In this document: positions 10,333 to 18,976 of the stretch, piece after piece | How positions within the stretch are numbered: position 1 is the first letter of the stretch | Layout of the letters: the number at the start of each line of letters is the position of its first letter | Origin: CAIMUS01 sp963708455 | Lineage (GTDB): Bacteria > Pseudomonadota > Gammaproteobacteria > Competibacterales > Competibacteraceae | NCBI GenBank assembly: GCA_963708455.1 | Contig: CAVPSQ010000009.1 | Span: 18,177 to 82,176, forward strand | DNA: 64,000 nucleotides | Direction: 5' to 3' | Notes under the pieces: generated by a model | What the model was told of the DNA's origin: nothing | Databases searched by the model: none | What the model saw: only the letters and a program-made list of their open reading frames with translations | Position numbers and translations under genes: made by a program

Positions 10333-12569
10333 AGGGGAGCCTCATCGTTGACCAGGTCGAAAAACTTGCCGAATTCCGATTTCGTGCAGATTCTGCCGAG
10401 CTTCTGGTACTCACGCTTAATCCCCAAAATGGCGTGAGCCATGCGGATTGCCCGGGCCTCGCGCGCGGCGAGGAATGCCGCACTGAGCACAGCATTGCGG
10501 ATGTGGCCCCCCGCCAGCTTGAATTGCCGGGCCAGGAACGGGATGTCAAGGTCTTCGGCGCGCGGGGCGGTCTTTGGAAAGGAGGCGTGCCAGATGCGCT
10601 CACGGCTATGTTCGTCTGGAAAGGGGAACTCGATACAGAAGCGCAGGCGGCGCGTGAACGCCTCGTCAATGTGAGTGCGCAGGTTGGTGGCCAGAATCAC
10701 CACGCCGTCATAATCCTCAATGCGCTGCATCAGGTAATTGATCTCGATGTTGGCGTAGCGGTCGTGAGAGTCTTTCACTTCGGTGCGTTTACCAAACAGG
10801 GCGTCTGCCTCGTCGAAGAACAGAATGGCGTTACTCTGCTCGGCTTCAGCAAACACCTGACTGAGGTTCTTCTCGGTTTCACCGATGTATTTGCTGACGA
10901 TGCAGGACAGGTCTATCCGGTACAGGTCCATCTGCAATTCGCCGGCGATGATTTCAGCCGCCATGGTCTTGCCAGTACCCGAGGGACCGATGAATAAAGC
11001 GTTGAGGCCACGGCCTCTGGGTAACTTGCCGGCAAAGCCCCAATCCTCAAATACCCGCTCCCGGAAGCAGACCTGATCGCAGATCTCGCGCAGTTGCGCC
11101 AGCCGGTCGGGAGCCAGGATGATGTCCTGCCAGCCGTAGGTGGGTACGATCTTGCGGGCGACCTCGCCGAGGCGCAGGTTGCATTGATCGCGGGCGGCCC
11201 GATAGAAGGTGGCGCTGACGTGCCGCGCATGGCCGTCCGCTGCCAGCAGGTGCAGATAGGTGGCCTGGCGGATGGCATCATGAATCTGGCCGGGCGTGAA
11301 CTGGAACTGATTGGCCAGGGTGGCCAAATCCACCGCCGTCAGTTTCAGCCCAGCCGCGTCGCTGGCCTGCAACCAGGCCGCTTTGCGCAGCTCGTAACCC
11401 GGGCGGGGCAGTTCGATGCGCAGCGTCGGCGGCTGCTCGCCCGACCGGACGGACGGCGGGCGCGCGCGGCGAGGAAAGTCGGCACCGCCAGTTCAGCGAG
11501 CACGCCCTGGAGTACACCCCGCAGCGTCGTACTGCGTTCGTCATCGCCATTGAGGTAGTCCATCCCTTCGAACAGCAGTGCAGCCCCGTTAAGCAGGGCT
11601 TCCCGGCCGATGCGCTTCAGCAGGTTGCGGGTGCCGTGCTCGGCCCGCGCCAGCCGCGGCAGGTCGACGGCCAGCAGGGGCAGGCCGAGACCAAGGCAGA
11701 CCGCCGCGGCGGCACGCCGTTTGCCCACACCGTAGGGGCCTTCGAGCCAGCATTGCAGCGGCGGGTGCCCCGCCGGCCTCGCCGCCGCATGGTAGCGTTG
11801 GACCAGGCCAGCCAGTTGAGCTTTGACCTCGGCGCGAGCAGCAGATCGGCCACCGCATCCGTGGCCGGCACCGGTTGCAGGAAGGTCGCCAAGCGCGGGT
11901 CGAGTGCCTTGTCGTGCAGCAGGTAATCCACGATCCGGTCGTCCATTTTCAGAAAGCGTCCCAGTAGCGGTACCGACCCGTCAGTCTCGTCAGCGAAAAC
12001 CAATAACTGCTCGCGGATCAGCGGCGCCGTCTCCCGAAAAAACGCACGCCCAGCCAGCGTTTCCTCGAAGCCCCGGCAAAGCAGTTTCAACGTCAGGTCC
12101 ACGCTCGGTCGGCGCCGCGTGACGTCATCTTGCAGATAAGCGTAGAGCCGGTCGTATTTGCGGTTGATCTCTGGCGCCAGAACCACCAGCAGCACGTCCC
12201 GCTCGAAGGGACTCAGGTGAAACAGCGCTGTCAGCCACTCCAGGGTCGGCGGCGTACCTCCTGCCAGGACTGTTCGATCCGTCCGGCGATGCGCTGCTCC
12301 AGGGCAGTCAGCCGCTCGCCAAAGGCGGTGTCGGTAAAAGCCGCACCCACCGACTCCTTGAGACTGTGTTCGACCTCATCCCGGCTCAGCACCAGGCCGC
12401 GCAGTTCGGCATCACCCGGTGGTCCGTCGCCAAGGTGATCCAATTGCATGCGGATGAGCAAATCCAGCCGCGTCAGTTGCTCCCGCAGATAGGCCTCGTT
12501 GCTGTCGTAGGCCTGCCATTGCGGTAGACGTCGCGGACCGAGATCGGCGGGGCGGCTAGCGTTGCCCAT
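10329..12569 (-). CDS. AAA+ ATPase of injection system (Afp15/PVC15 type), broken by three frameshifts
   Basis: One gene of about 745 codons is read in four pieces: 12569-12245, 12245-11835, 11835-11455 and 11455-10329. The last piece holds a complete AAA+ core: Walker A GPSGTGKT, a TDLS-like sensor region, Walker B AILFFDEADALFGKR, then ATNLRTHIDEAFTRRLRF with the arginine finger. An earlier degenerate P-loop-like GPYGVGKR lies near 11740, so the family's usual two-part layout is present. In Afp/PVC this ATPase is required for assembly or release of the sheath. The start ATG at 12569 overlaps the DUF4255 gene by 14 bases. All shifts are single-base. Confidence 0.8.
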
Positions 12570-13122
12570 ACCGTATTTCCTGGGTTTCGACGCGGGATAT
12601 GTCTCGTCTGTCCTGAGAATCCAGGTGCGCCAGGCGAATCTCGTAACAGACCGAAAGTCGGTACGACATCTGCAGGGCATTCCAAATCCGCGTCTGTTCC
12701 TCGAGGTTCATCCGGCATAGCACGACGCGCAACTCTTCGCCCGAACCCCGCAGACTGCCCGTGAGCAGCGGATCACCGATGATGGCGTTATCGTAGAAAA
12801 CCCGCATTGCCGCGCCGAGGATCAGATGTTCGTTAAGATTGCTGTCACTGTCCTGGGTATAAGGGGTGAGCATGTAGTAGAGGCTCAGCGTCAGTGGCGC
12901 GCCCTGCAGCTGGTGTGGGGTGATGGTCAGCGGCGGCCGGTTCTTGGCGAAGGGGCTCTCGACGACTTGGTACAGATAGAGGTTCAGCAGGTGGTTGGTG
13001 CTCAGCGTTACCCGCTGGGGCGAATTAAGGGTGACTGCGACATTGGTCGGGTCGGTTACCCCGTTTTCGAGCAGTTGGCGTAGCGTTTCGCTGACGTCGT
13101 GGATTACCGTGTACACGCTCAT
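12556..13122 (-). CDS. DUF4255 protein, tail terminator/cap (Afp16/PVC16 type)
   Basis: The 188-residue protein begins VYTVIHDVSETLRQLLENGV and continues with NHLLNLYLYQVVESPFAKNR, the typical start of the Pvc16 N-terminal/DUF4255 family. Afp16 caps the tube and sheath and sets particle length. The ATG overlaps the stop of the tube gene (ATGA-type), which argues for coupled expression. The frame is intact and the length is usual for the short members. Confidence 0.85.
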   Translation of the reverse strand: MSVYTVIHDVSETLRQLLENGVTDPTNVAVTLNSPQRVTLSTNHLLNLYLYQVVESPFAKNRPPLTITPHQLQGAPLTLSLYYMLTPYTQDSDSNLNEHLILGAAMRVFYDNAIIGDPLLTGSLRGSGEELRVVLCRMNLEEQTRIWNALQMSYRLSVCYEIRLAHLDSQDRRDISRVETQEIRYGQR

Positions 13123-13619
13123 ACGATCAGTTTCTCGATGCCTTCATGGGCGAGTTCGATGGCTTCGAAACACACGCTGTTGTCCGTCGCCTTGAACTCG
13201 GGCCCTGTCCACTTGACCGGGAACGCCCGACGCAGCAGCCATTCCTTTTGCACCTCGCCGGCAGCATTGATCAGCGCGATGGAGATCTTGCGGCTACTGT
13301 CCTGCTGGCTTGTCGCCGTGCTGTGGCCCGGCTCGCGGTGAGCCGCCGGGCGCTGGTTGGCATGAGCGAAGGCGCCGGTAGCGACATCCATATACCAGTC
13401 GAATAGCTCATAGGACAGCGTCAGACCCCGCTTGAGCATTACGTTCTTAACTTCGCTCTGCTCCGGAAACTTCAGGGTATGGGAATTGCGTCCACCCTCG
13501 CGGTACTCAAAAACCTTGGTCTCCATCTCCAGCCCGGTACACTCGGAAAAGCCGGCGATTTTGACGCTGCCCAGGCTCAGGCGAAACAGATAGCCGGCAA
13601 AGGGATCTTCGGCTCTCAT
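13119..13619 (-). CDS. Inner tube protein 2 (T4 gp19/Afp5-like)
   Basis: A 166-residue Hcp/gp19-fold tube subunit. The family blocks are DPFAGYLFRLSLGSVKIAGF, SECTGLEMETKVFEYREGG, VMLKRGLTLSYELFDWYMDV and the closing FKATDNSVCFEAIELAHEGI. Compared with the other tube protein it has a longer hydrophilic loop at residues about 85-107. The start overlaps the sheath C stop by one base. Tube subunits polymerise into the channel that carries cargo; this one may form the baseplate-proximal ring. Confidence 0.88.
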   Translation of the reverse strand: MRAEDPFAGYLFRLSLGSVKIAGFSECTGLEMETKVFEYREGGRNSHTLKFPEQSEVKNVMLKRGLTLSYELFDWYMDVATGAFAHANQRPAAHREPGHSTATSQQDSSRKISIALINAAGEVQKEWLLRRAFPVKWTGPEFKATDNSVCFEAIELAHEGIEKLIV

Positions 13620-15493
13620 CAGCGGTTCTCCCCCAATGCCTGCGTGTCGAGAGCAACGGCTACAGCTTCGGTGCTACGCCGGATGGTCGCCACAATGAAT
13701 TCCATCGGCCACAGCGGTGCGAAGCCGATCTGGGCGATGACCTCGCCGCGTTCCAGGGTTTCTGGCGGATTGGTCTCGGCATCACACTGCACGAAATAAG
13801 CCTCATCCGCACTGGCGCCGGCCAGCACGCCGGTCTGATACAGGCCGCCGAGATAGCTGTTCAGGCTGGCCGCGATGCCCCGCCGAAGGCGCTGATCGTT
13901 CGGCTCGAACACGCTCCACTGCAGGCTATGGCGGATTTCCCTAACAATTGCCAGCAATGTCCGACGCACCGCAATGTAGCGCCAGCGGGAATCGCGCGTG
14001 AGGGTCCGCGCTCCCCAGATGCGGATGCCACGGCCAGCGAAAACGCGCAGGCAATTGATTCCGTCCGGGTTTAGCAGTGCTTGCTGCTGCGCGGTGACGG
14101 CGAACTGGGTTTCGAGCACCCCCTCCAGCCTTTCGTTGGCCGGCGAGCGATGCACGCCCACCAGCACGTCGGTACGAGCAAATACCCCGGCTACGATTCC
14201 GCAGGGTGGCACAAAGCGTTCAATCCGCTGCCCTTCGATCGGCGCCAGGCGTACCCAGGGGAAGTAGAGGGCACCGTTGACTGCCGCCGGCATGAACGCC
14301 AGTTGCTCAATGTAATTCGGGATCAGGACCGACAACGGATCGCCGTTCGCCGCCTGGCGCGGGCTGTCGAGAATGGCGAAACGGTCCCCCTGCACCTCGC
14401 AGTGGCGCAGCACCTGCCGCTGACCGGTCACGAACTGGGCATAATCCGCGGTCTCCTCCGCCAGTCGCGCCAGGTCAGGCAGCGCCACCAAAGCGATTTC
14501 CTCGATGGCCTCCAGTGTCGCCAGTCCCTGGTAACCCGCAACCACAGGATCGAGATGGGGAAAATAACCACTGTCGTCATAGCCGGTGAAGTAGCCGACG
14601 GCAATCGGCAGTATCGGGTCCTGCCCCTCGGTCTCGCGGACGAACACCGCGGCGGTGGTCGTCACATCCAGACCCTGCCGGCCGGCACCGTCCATCAGCG
14701 TCACCCGTACCAGGATGGAGTGACCGGCGGCCAACTTGGTGAGATAGGCGCTCTCAGCCGCATCGCCGTTAATTCTGTCCGCAAGATAGCGGGGATGAAC
14801 AGGATTCAGCGAGAGGTCTTCGAAGCGCTCGAGGCGGTCCAGGTCCCAGACTTCAAAGTCGAGGCCGGCGCCCAGCACCAGGCTACCTGCCGGTAAGGCG
14901 TATGCCAGCGGCGCATCCAAACGCACCGTACTGGCCGACAGCACAGTGGCTACCCTGCGGTCCTGCCGCACCCGGCTGTCAGTAGCGTGCACCAGCGAGA
15001 GTTCTTCGCCGTCCTGCAGATCCACAGTGGCCGCCAGTTCCAACCGGTTCGCGCCGGCAGGCGCCGCCAACCTAAGCTGGGTCAAGGACATGCGCGCGCG
15101 GCTACGCGACAGCCGCAACTGCAACGTGTTAGCCCAGGCCCCCTCGTTGGCCGCCTCGACAGCGATTACAACCTCGCCACGGTCGTTGCGTGCTACCCAG
15201 CGGGCATGGCGGGGTGCCTTATCCGGGCTTAGGCTGTCAGCCACGCGCACCACGTAACAGATCTGACCACCGTTGGCGAAGAAGCCATACACCGCCGGCC
15301 CCAAGTCACCATCCTCCGTCAGACTGCCGAACACCGTCTTGAACTGTTCCCAGTTTTCCAACCGCTGCGGTGAGTTCAGCGGGCCACGCTCGGCCAGGCC
15401 GATGAAACCCGTGACGCTGGTCAGCCGCGGCAGCGGCGCTGGCGCCGCCGCCGCCCGCCGCAGATAGATGCCCGGCGTATGCAAACCGTTCAT
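13619..15493 (-). CDS. Tail sheath protein C (no propeller insertion)
   Basis: A 624-residue sheath subunit. The N-terminal arm and core (TPGIYLRRAAAAPAPLPRLT, VTGFIGLAERGPLNSPQRLE, GFFANGGQICYVVRVAD) match Afp2-4/gp18-type sheaths. A beta-rich insertion occupies roughly residues 85-330 and is not a propeller. The C-terminal lock is conserved (GRGIRIWGARTLTRDSRWRY, SVFEPNDQRLRRGIAASLNS, ERGEVIAQIGFAPLWPMEFI). It is more divergent than sheaths A and B, which fits a baseplate-proximal collar role. The frame is intact. Confidence 0.88.
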   Translation of the reverse strand: MNGLHTPGIYLRRAAAAPAPLPRLTSVTGFIGLAERGPLNSPQRLENWEQFKTVFGSLTEDGDLGPAVYGFFANGGQICYVVRVADSLSPDKAPRHARWVARNDRGEVVIAVEAANEGAWANTLQLRLSRSRARMSLTQLRLAAPAGANRLELAATVDLQDGEELSLVHATDSRVRQDRRVATVLSASTVRLDAPLAYALPAGSLVLGAGLDFEVWDLDRLERFEDLSLNPVHPRYLADRINGDAAESAYLTKLAAGHSILVRVTLMDGAGRQGLDVTTTAAVFVRETEGQDPILPIAVGYFTGYDDSGYFPHLDPVVAGYQGLATLEAIEEIALVALPDLARLAEETADYAQFVTGQRQVLRHCEVQGDRFAILDSPRQAANGDPLSVLIPNYIEQLAFMPAAVNGALYFPWVRLAPIEGQRIERFVPPCGIVAGVFARTDVLVGVHRSPANERLEGVLETQFAVTAQQQALLNPDGINCLRVFAGRGIRIWGARTLTRDSRWRYIAVRRTLLAIVREIRHSLQWSVFEPNDQRLRRGIAASLNSYLGGLYQTGVLAGASADEAYFVQCDAETNPPETLERGEVIAQIGFAPLWPMEFIVATIRRSTEAVAVALDTQALGENR

Positions 15494-15520
15494 GCGTGGT
15501 CTCCGCTGCTCGCTCGTCGT

Positions 15521-15757
15521 TCACCGTTCAGGCTGTTGCGCACTCTTGTTGATCTCCTCGTTGATCCGGGAAATCTCGCTGACCCAGGAGCGACGCTCCA
15601 GGTGGGGCAACTGCAGCAGCGTCTCCCGTGACCAATGGAAATGGTAGGCGATAAAGGCTACCTCCTGACGCGCCTGGTCCAGGGGGTAGCGGGCTATTCC
15701 CCCAAGGGACGGTCCCCATAAAGAGTAGTCGGATCCACCTCGAAGGCTTGAGCACAA
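15521..15757 (-). CDS. Small DUF6760-type protein of injection-system operon
   Basis: The conserved part is RYPLDQARQEVAFIAYHFHW followed by RETLLQLPHLERRSWVSEIS and INEEINKS, the hallmark of the short proteins that follow the tail assembly gene in these operons. No ATG precedes the conserved part; a TTG at 15757 or GTG at 15755 would give 75-78 residues but overlaps the preceding gene by about 60 bases. The start is therefore uncertain. The function is unknown; a role in assembly is inferred from position. Confidence 0.7.
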   Translation of the reverse strand: MCSSLRGGSDYSLWGPSLGGIARYPLDQARQEVAFIAYHFHWSRETLLQLPHLERRSWVSEISRINEEINKSAQQPER

Positions 15758-16075
15758 TGCGGGCAGGTCACCGTCAGCGCCGCGTCTTCGCCGCTGTTGA
15801 TGCGCGCATAGAGCTCCTGCAGGTAGGAGACGTCAGCGGCGAACATGCGCTCAATCACGCCGGGATTGACGTTCGGGCAGGTTGCCTAAGCGGGTGATCA
15901 CCCGCGCTAGCAGGATGATGCTCATATAGGCGCTGTTGCGCTGCACCCGTGGGTCCTGTAAGGGTGCGATTTCGTCCGCCGCGCTGGCCAGCCGCATGAT
16001 GCCCTCACGGTGCAGATTGCCTTCATGGTCCACGTAACCCTTGGGCAGGGTGAAAGCGAATTCTGTTTGTAGCAT
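15694..16075 (-). CDS. Phage tail assembly protein of eCIS type, frameshifted
   Basis: The ATG at 16075 gives MLQTEFAFTLPKGYVDHEGN, LHREGIMRLASAADEIAPLQ and ILLARVITRLG, the conserved core of the small assembly protein that follows the tube gene in these clusters. As sequenced it stops at 15851 after 74 codons. Shifting one base near 15873 restores NPGVIERMFAADVSYLQELY and a C-terminal CPHC motif, with a stop at 15694, giving about 127 residues. The restored reading is clearly the right one, so the break is an indel error, a recent mutation or recoding. Confidence 0.75.
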
Positions 16076-16088
16076 GACTGGCGCCCAA

Positions 16089-16550
16089 TTAGCTGACCAC
16101 CATCTCGGTAATTCCCTCGTGGCAAAACTCCAGCGTCTCGATGGCGATCTCATTGGCGTTAGCCTTGAGTTCCGGGCCGGTCCATTTGCTCGGCCAGGCA
16201 TGCTGTAGATTCCAGCGGATGCGCTCGCCGCCGCCAGTGACGCCACGCTCGTCGTAGAGTATGATCGAAACGTTTTTACGCTCGATGACCCCGCTCATGA
16301 CGGTCTTGCGCCAATCGAACAGTTCGCTGTTAGTGCTGAAACCACGCTTCAGGGTCACGTTGGATTGCTTCTTCAGTCCGGGCAGCTTGCGCACGGTAAT
16401 GTCCTCGTTGCCCTCTCGGTATTCGATGACGTTGGTTTCGCTGTCGAGCCCCGTGCATTCCGAAAACCCAGCCGCCGTAATGCCTTGGATCTCCACCACG
16501 AAATTGAAGGCCGCCAACGGGTCGAAAGGATTGTTGTCACGTCGCGCCAT
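16089..16550 (-). CDS. Inner tube protein 1 (T4 gp19/Afp1-like)
   Basis: A 153-residue tube subunit with the usual blocks DPLAAFNFVVEIQGITAAGF, SECTGLDSETNVIEYREGNE, VTLKRGFSTNSELFDWRKTV and WTGPELKANANEIAIETLEF. It lies between sheath B and the assembly gene and is probably the main tube subunit, because it sits with the two large sheaths. The frame is intact and the length is that of Afp1/PVC1. Confidence 0.9.
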   Translation of the reverse strand: MARRDNNPFDPLAAFNFVVEIQGITAAGFSECTGLDSETNVIEYREGNEDITVRKLPGLKKQSNVTLKRGFSTNSELFDWRKTVMSGVIERKNVSIILYDERGVTGGGERIRWNLQHAWPSKWTGPELKANANEIAIETLEFCHEGITEMVVS

Positions 16551-16591
16551 TGCATCTCACTCCTCAATTATGAATGTTGATCAGTCAGAGT

Positions 16592-18963
16592 CTATTCCGA
16601 GATTTCGGCCCCAGCCCTGGATTGAGCTATCCGGAAGATCACGAACTCGGCCGGTTTGGTGATCGCCACCCCGATTTCGGTGATTACCTGGCCGGCTTCG
16701 ATCGAATCGGGGGTGTTGGTCTCCCGGTCACACTTGACGTAAAAAGCCCGTTCCTCGGTTTCGCCGAAAAGGGCGCCGCTACGCCAGACCACACGCAGAA
16801 AGGCGCGAACGTTGCGCTCGATGGTCCGCCACAACTCGGGGGTATTCGGCTCGAAGACCACCCATTGAGTGCCCTCGTCAATGGACTCTTCGATAAACAG
16901 TAGAAGTCGTCGGGTACTGACATAACGCAGGGCGGGATTGGCGGACAGTGTGCGTGCCCCCCAGATGACCCGCCCTACGCCTTTGACATCGCGCAGTACG
17001 TTGACATTGATCGGGTTCAGTACTTCCAGCTCGGCACGACTGAGCAGCCGGGCCAAGCCCAGGACACCGCGCATCAGACCGTCCTCGATACCTGCTGGCG
17101 CTTTGTGAACGCCACGGCGAACATCGGTAGCCGAGTAACGCCCCGCCACTACGCCGACCGGCGGCACCAGGATAGTCTTGCGGGTAAGCGGATCGGCCAC
17201 CTCCACCCACGGGACATACAGTGCTCCGAAGCTGGAGTTGAAGGCATTCTGACCGCTGAACTCGGGGCCAGTGGCCTGCTTGTAGGCTAGCGCCTCGGCG
17301 GCCGTGTCGATGGAATCAGGGGCGGCGACCAGAAAAAAGCAGTCGCCGCGATTCTCGCAATAATTGATACCGGCCAGCATGACGTCACGGGAGGCCCTGT
17401 CCGGCACGGCGACGATATTGATATTGTCGATGGGGTCGAAGGCTTGCAGGCCATCGGTCCCCGTGAAATCACTATCCACCAGACTCGCCGTGCCGTCGCT
17501 GCCCCCACTCAGGTTGCGGCGGATCGTCATCAGGGGTCGGTCTGGCAGGGGGAACAGGTCGTTGGGATTGGCGTTGACACGGATGGCCTTCGACACGTCG
17601 TTGACCGCGTCCTCGACCGAGGCGACGGCATCGGGATCGAGCACGACGGCGTCATAGCGCTCAACCTGCTCACCACGATAGAAAACACGCAGCTGAAACG
17701 CGGGCGCGCTGCCCGCAGCAACCGTCGTGGTCCGGATCACGCCGCCCGCCCCCACCACCCAGCTGCGCTGGGCATCAACCAGCCGCACCGCGCGCAACGC
17801 TGCGCGCGCGCCACTGTCCTGCACGGCCCAGATGGCACCACCGCTGCTGGTCGCCAGGATTACCCCGCCAACGCCGCTGGCCCAACCAGTGGTGGCATTC
17901 TGAAAATGAACGGCGTGCAAGGTCTGCCGTGTCCCGCTTTGTTGCGCCGTCCAGGTCGCGCCGCCGTTTGCCGTCGCGAGGATCACGCCGCCCGCGCCCA
18001 CCGCCCAGCCGACCATTGCGCTGACGAAATACACCCCGTGCAGGTCCGTCGTCACGCCGCTGGTTTGCGCCGTCCAGGTCGCGCCACCGTTCGTTGTCGC
18101 CAGGATGCGGCCACCCGCACCTACCGCCCAGCCGGCCGTCGTGCTGGCGAAGTGCACCCCGTGCAGGTCCGTCGTCACGCCGCTGGTTTGCGCCGTCCAG
18201 GTCGCGCCACCGTTCGTTGTCGCCAGGATGCGGCCACCCGCACCTACCGCCCAGCCGGCCGTCGCGCTGGCGAAGTGCACCCCGTGCAGGTCCGTCGTCA
18301 CGCCGCTGGTTTGCGCCGTCCAGGCCGTGCCACCGTTCGTCGTCACCCGAATCACGCCGCCGGCGCCCACCGCCCAGCCCGTCATCGTGCTACCAAAGTG
18401 CACCCCGTGCAGGTCCGTCGTCACGCCGCTGGTTTGCGCCGTCCAGGTCGCACCGCCATCCGTCGTCGCCCGAATCACGCCGCCCACACCCACCGCCCAA
18501 CCGGCCGTTGCGCTGGCGAAGTGCACCCCGTGCAGGTCGGTCGTCACCCCACTGGTCTGCGCTGTCCACGGGTGCTCGATGCTGATCGCCACGGCATCGC
18601 CCCAGGTTCCCCGGCTGTGCGCGCTGAGGCTCAGCGCATTGTGGGTGCCGTCCGTAATCGTTGTGCTCGACGCTATGGCCAGTTGATGACCGGATGCATC
18701 GTGCCCGCAGGTGCGGACCACGTAGCAGCGCGTCCCGCCGTTCAGAAAAAAAGATCAATCGTGTAGGCGAGAAAAGCACCGGAGACAAGGCCCCCGAAGC
18801 GCTCGAAGAATTCGCTTCGGTTGCCGATCAGGGTCGCTTCGCCAATGGGGCCTTTTTCGGCCAGGCCGACGAAGGCGCCCGTCGAAGTACCGACTCCCTG
18901 GATAGGCTGGTTGCCCGAAGGCACCTCTTCGACGTAAACACCGGGGGAAAGATACTGCGGCAT
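16592..18963 (-). CDS. Tail sheath protein B with inserted seven-repeat beta-propeller; -1 shift needed
   Basis: The N-terminus MPQYLSPGVYVEEVPSGNQP and VGLAEKGPIGEATLIGNRSE at 18963 stops after 73 codons at TGA. One base back in phase it continues LNGGTRCYVVR, the conserved sheath strand, to the stop at 16592. The whole protein would be about 790 residues. Residues about 130-415 are seven Ycf48/BNR-like repeats with GWAVGAGG-type cores. The C-terminal half is canonical sheath (GVGRVIWGARTLSANPALRY, QWVVFEPNTPELWRTIERNV, ITKPAEFVIFRIAQ). The propeller sits where sheaths carry their surface-exposed domain, so it should decorate the outside of the particle. Confidence 0.85.
17740..18570. repeat. 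Tandem 123-bp repeats encoding the propeller of sheath B
   Basis: About seven in-frame repeats of 41 codons. The middle five are nearly identical at DNA level, each carrying CCGTGCAGGTC and CGCCGTCCAGG blocks on the plus strand. Outer units are more diverged. The same repeat unit occurs in sheath A, so the two arrays share recent ancestry. Confidence 0.9.
18744..18757 (-). other. Slippery heptanucleotide T_TTT_TTC followed by stop
   Basis: On the minus strand the sheath B frame reads GAT CTT TTT TTC TGA. The last seven bases before the stop form T TTT TTC in the phase of a classical -1 slippery site. A -1 step gives F-F-L-N-G-G-T-R-C-Y, which matches the corresponding strands of sheaths A and C. 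The seven-T run is also a typical place for a homopolymer deletion error. Confidence 0.5.
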
Positions 18964-18976
18964 CGCGGCTACCTCC

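Noticed and set aside
17444..18766. Long plus-strand open frame of about 440 codons
   Set aside because: Antisense to sheath B and its repeats; no ribosome site or known domain.
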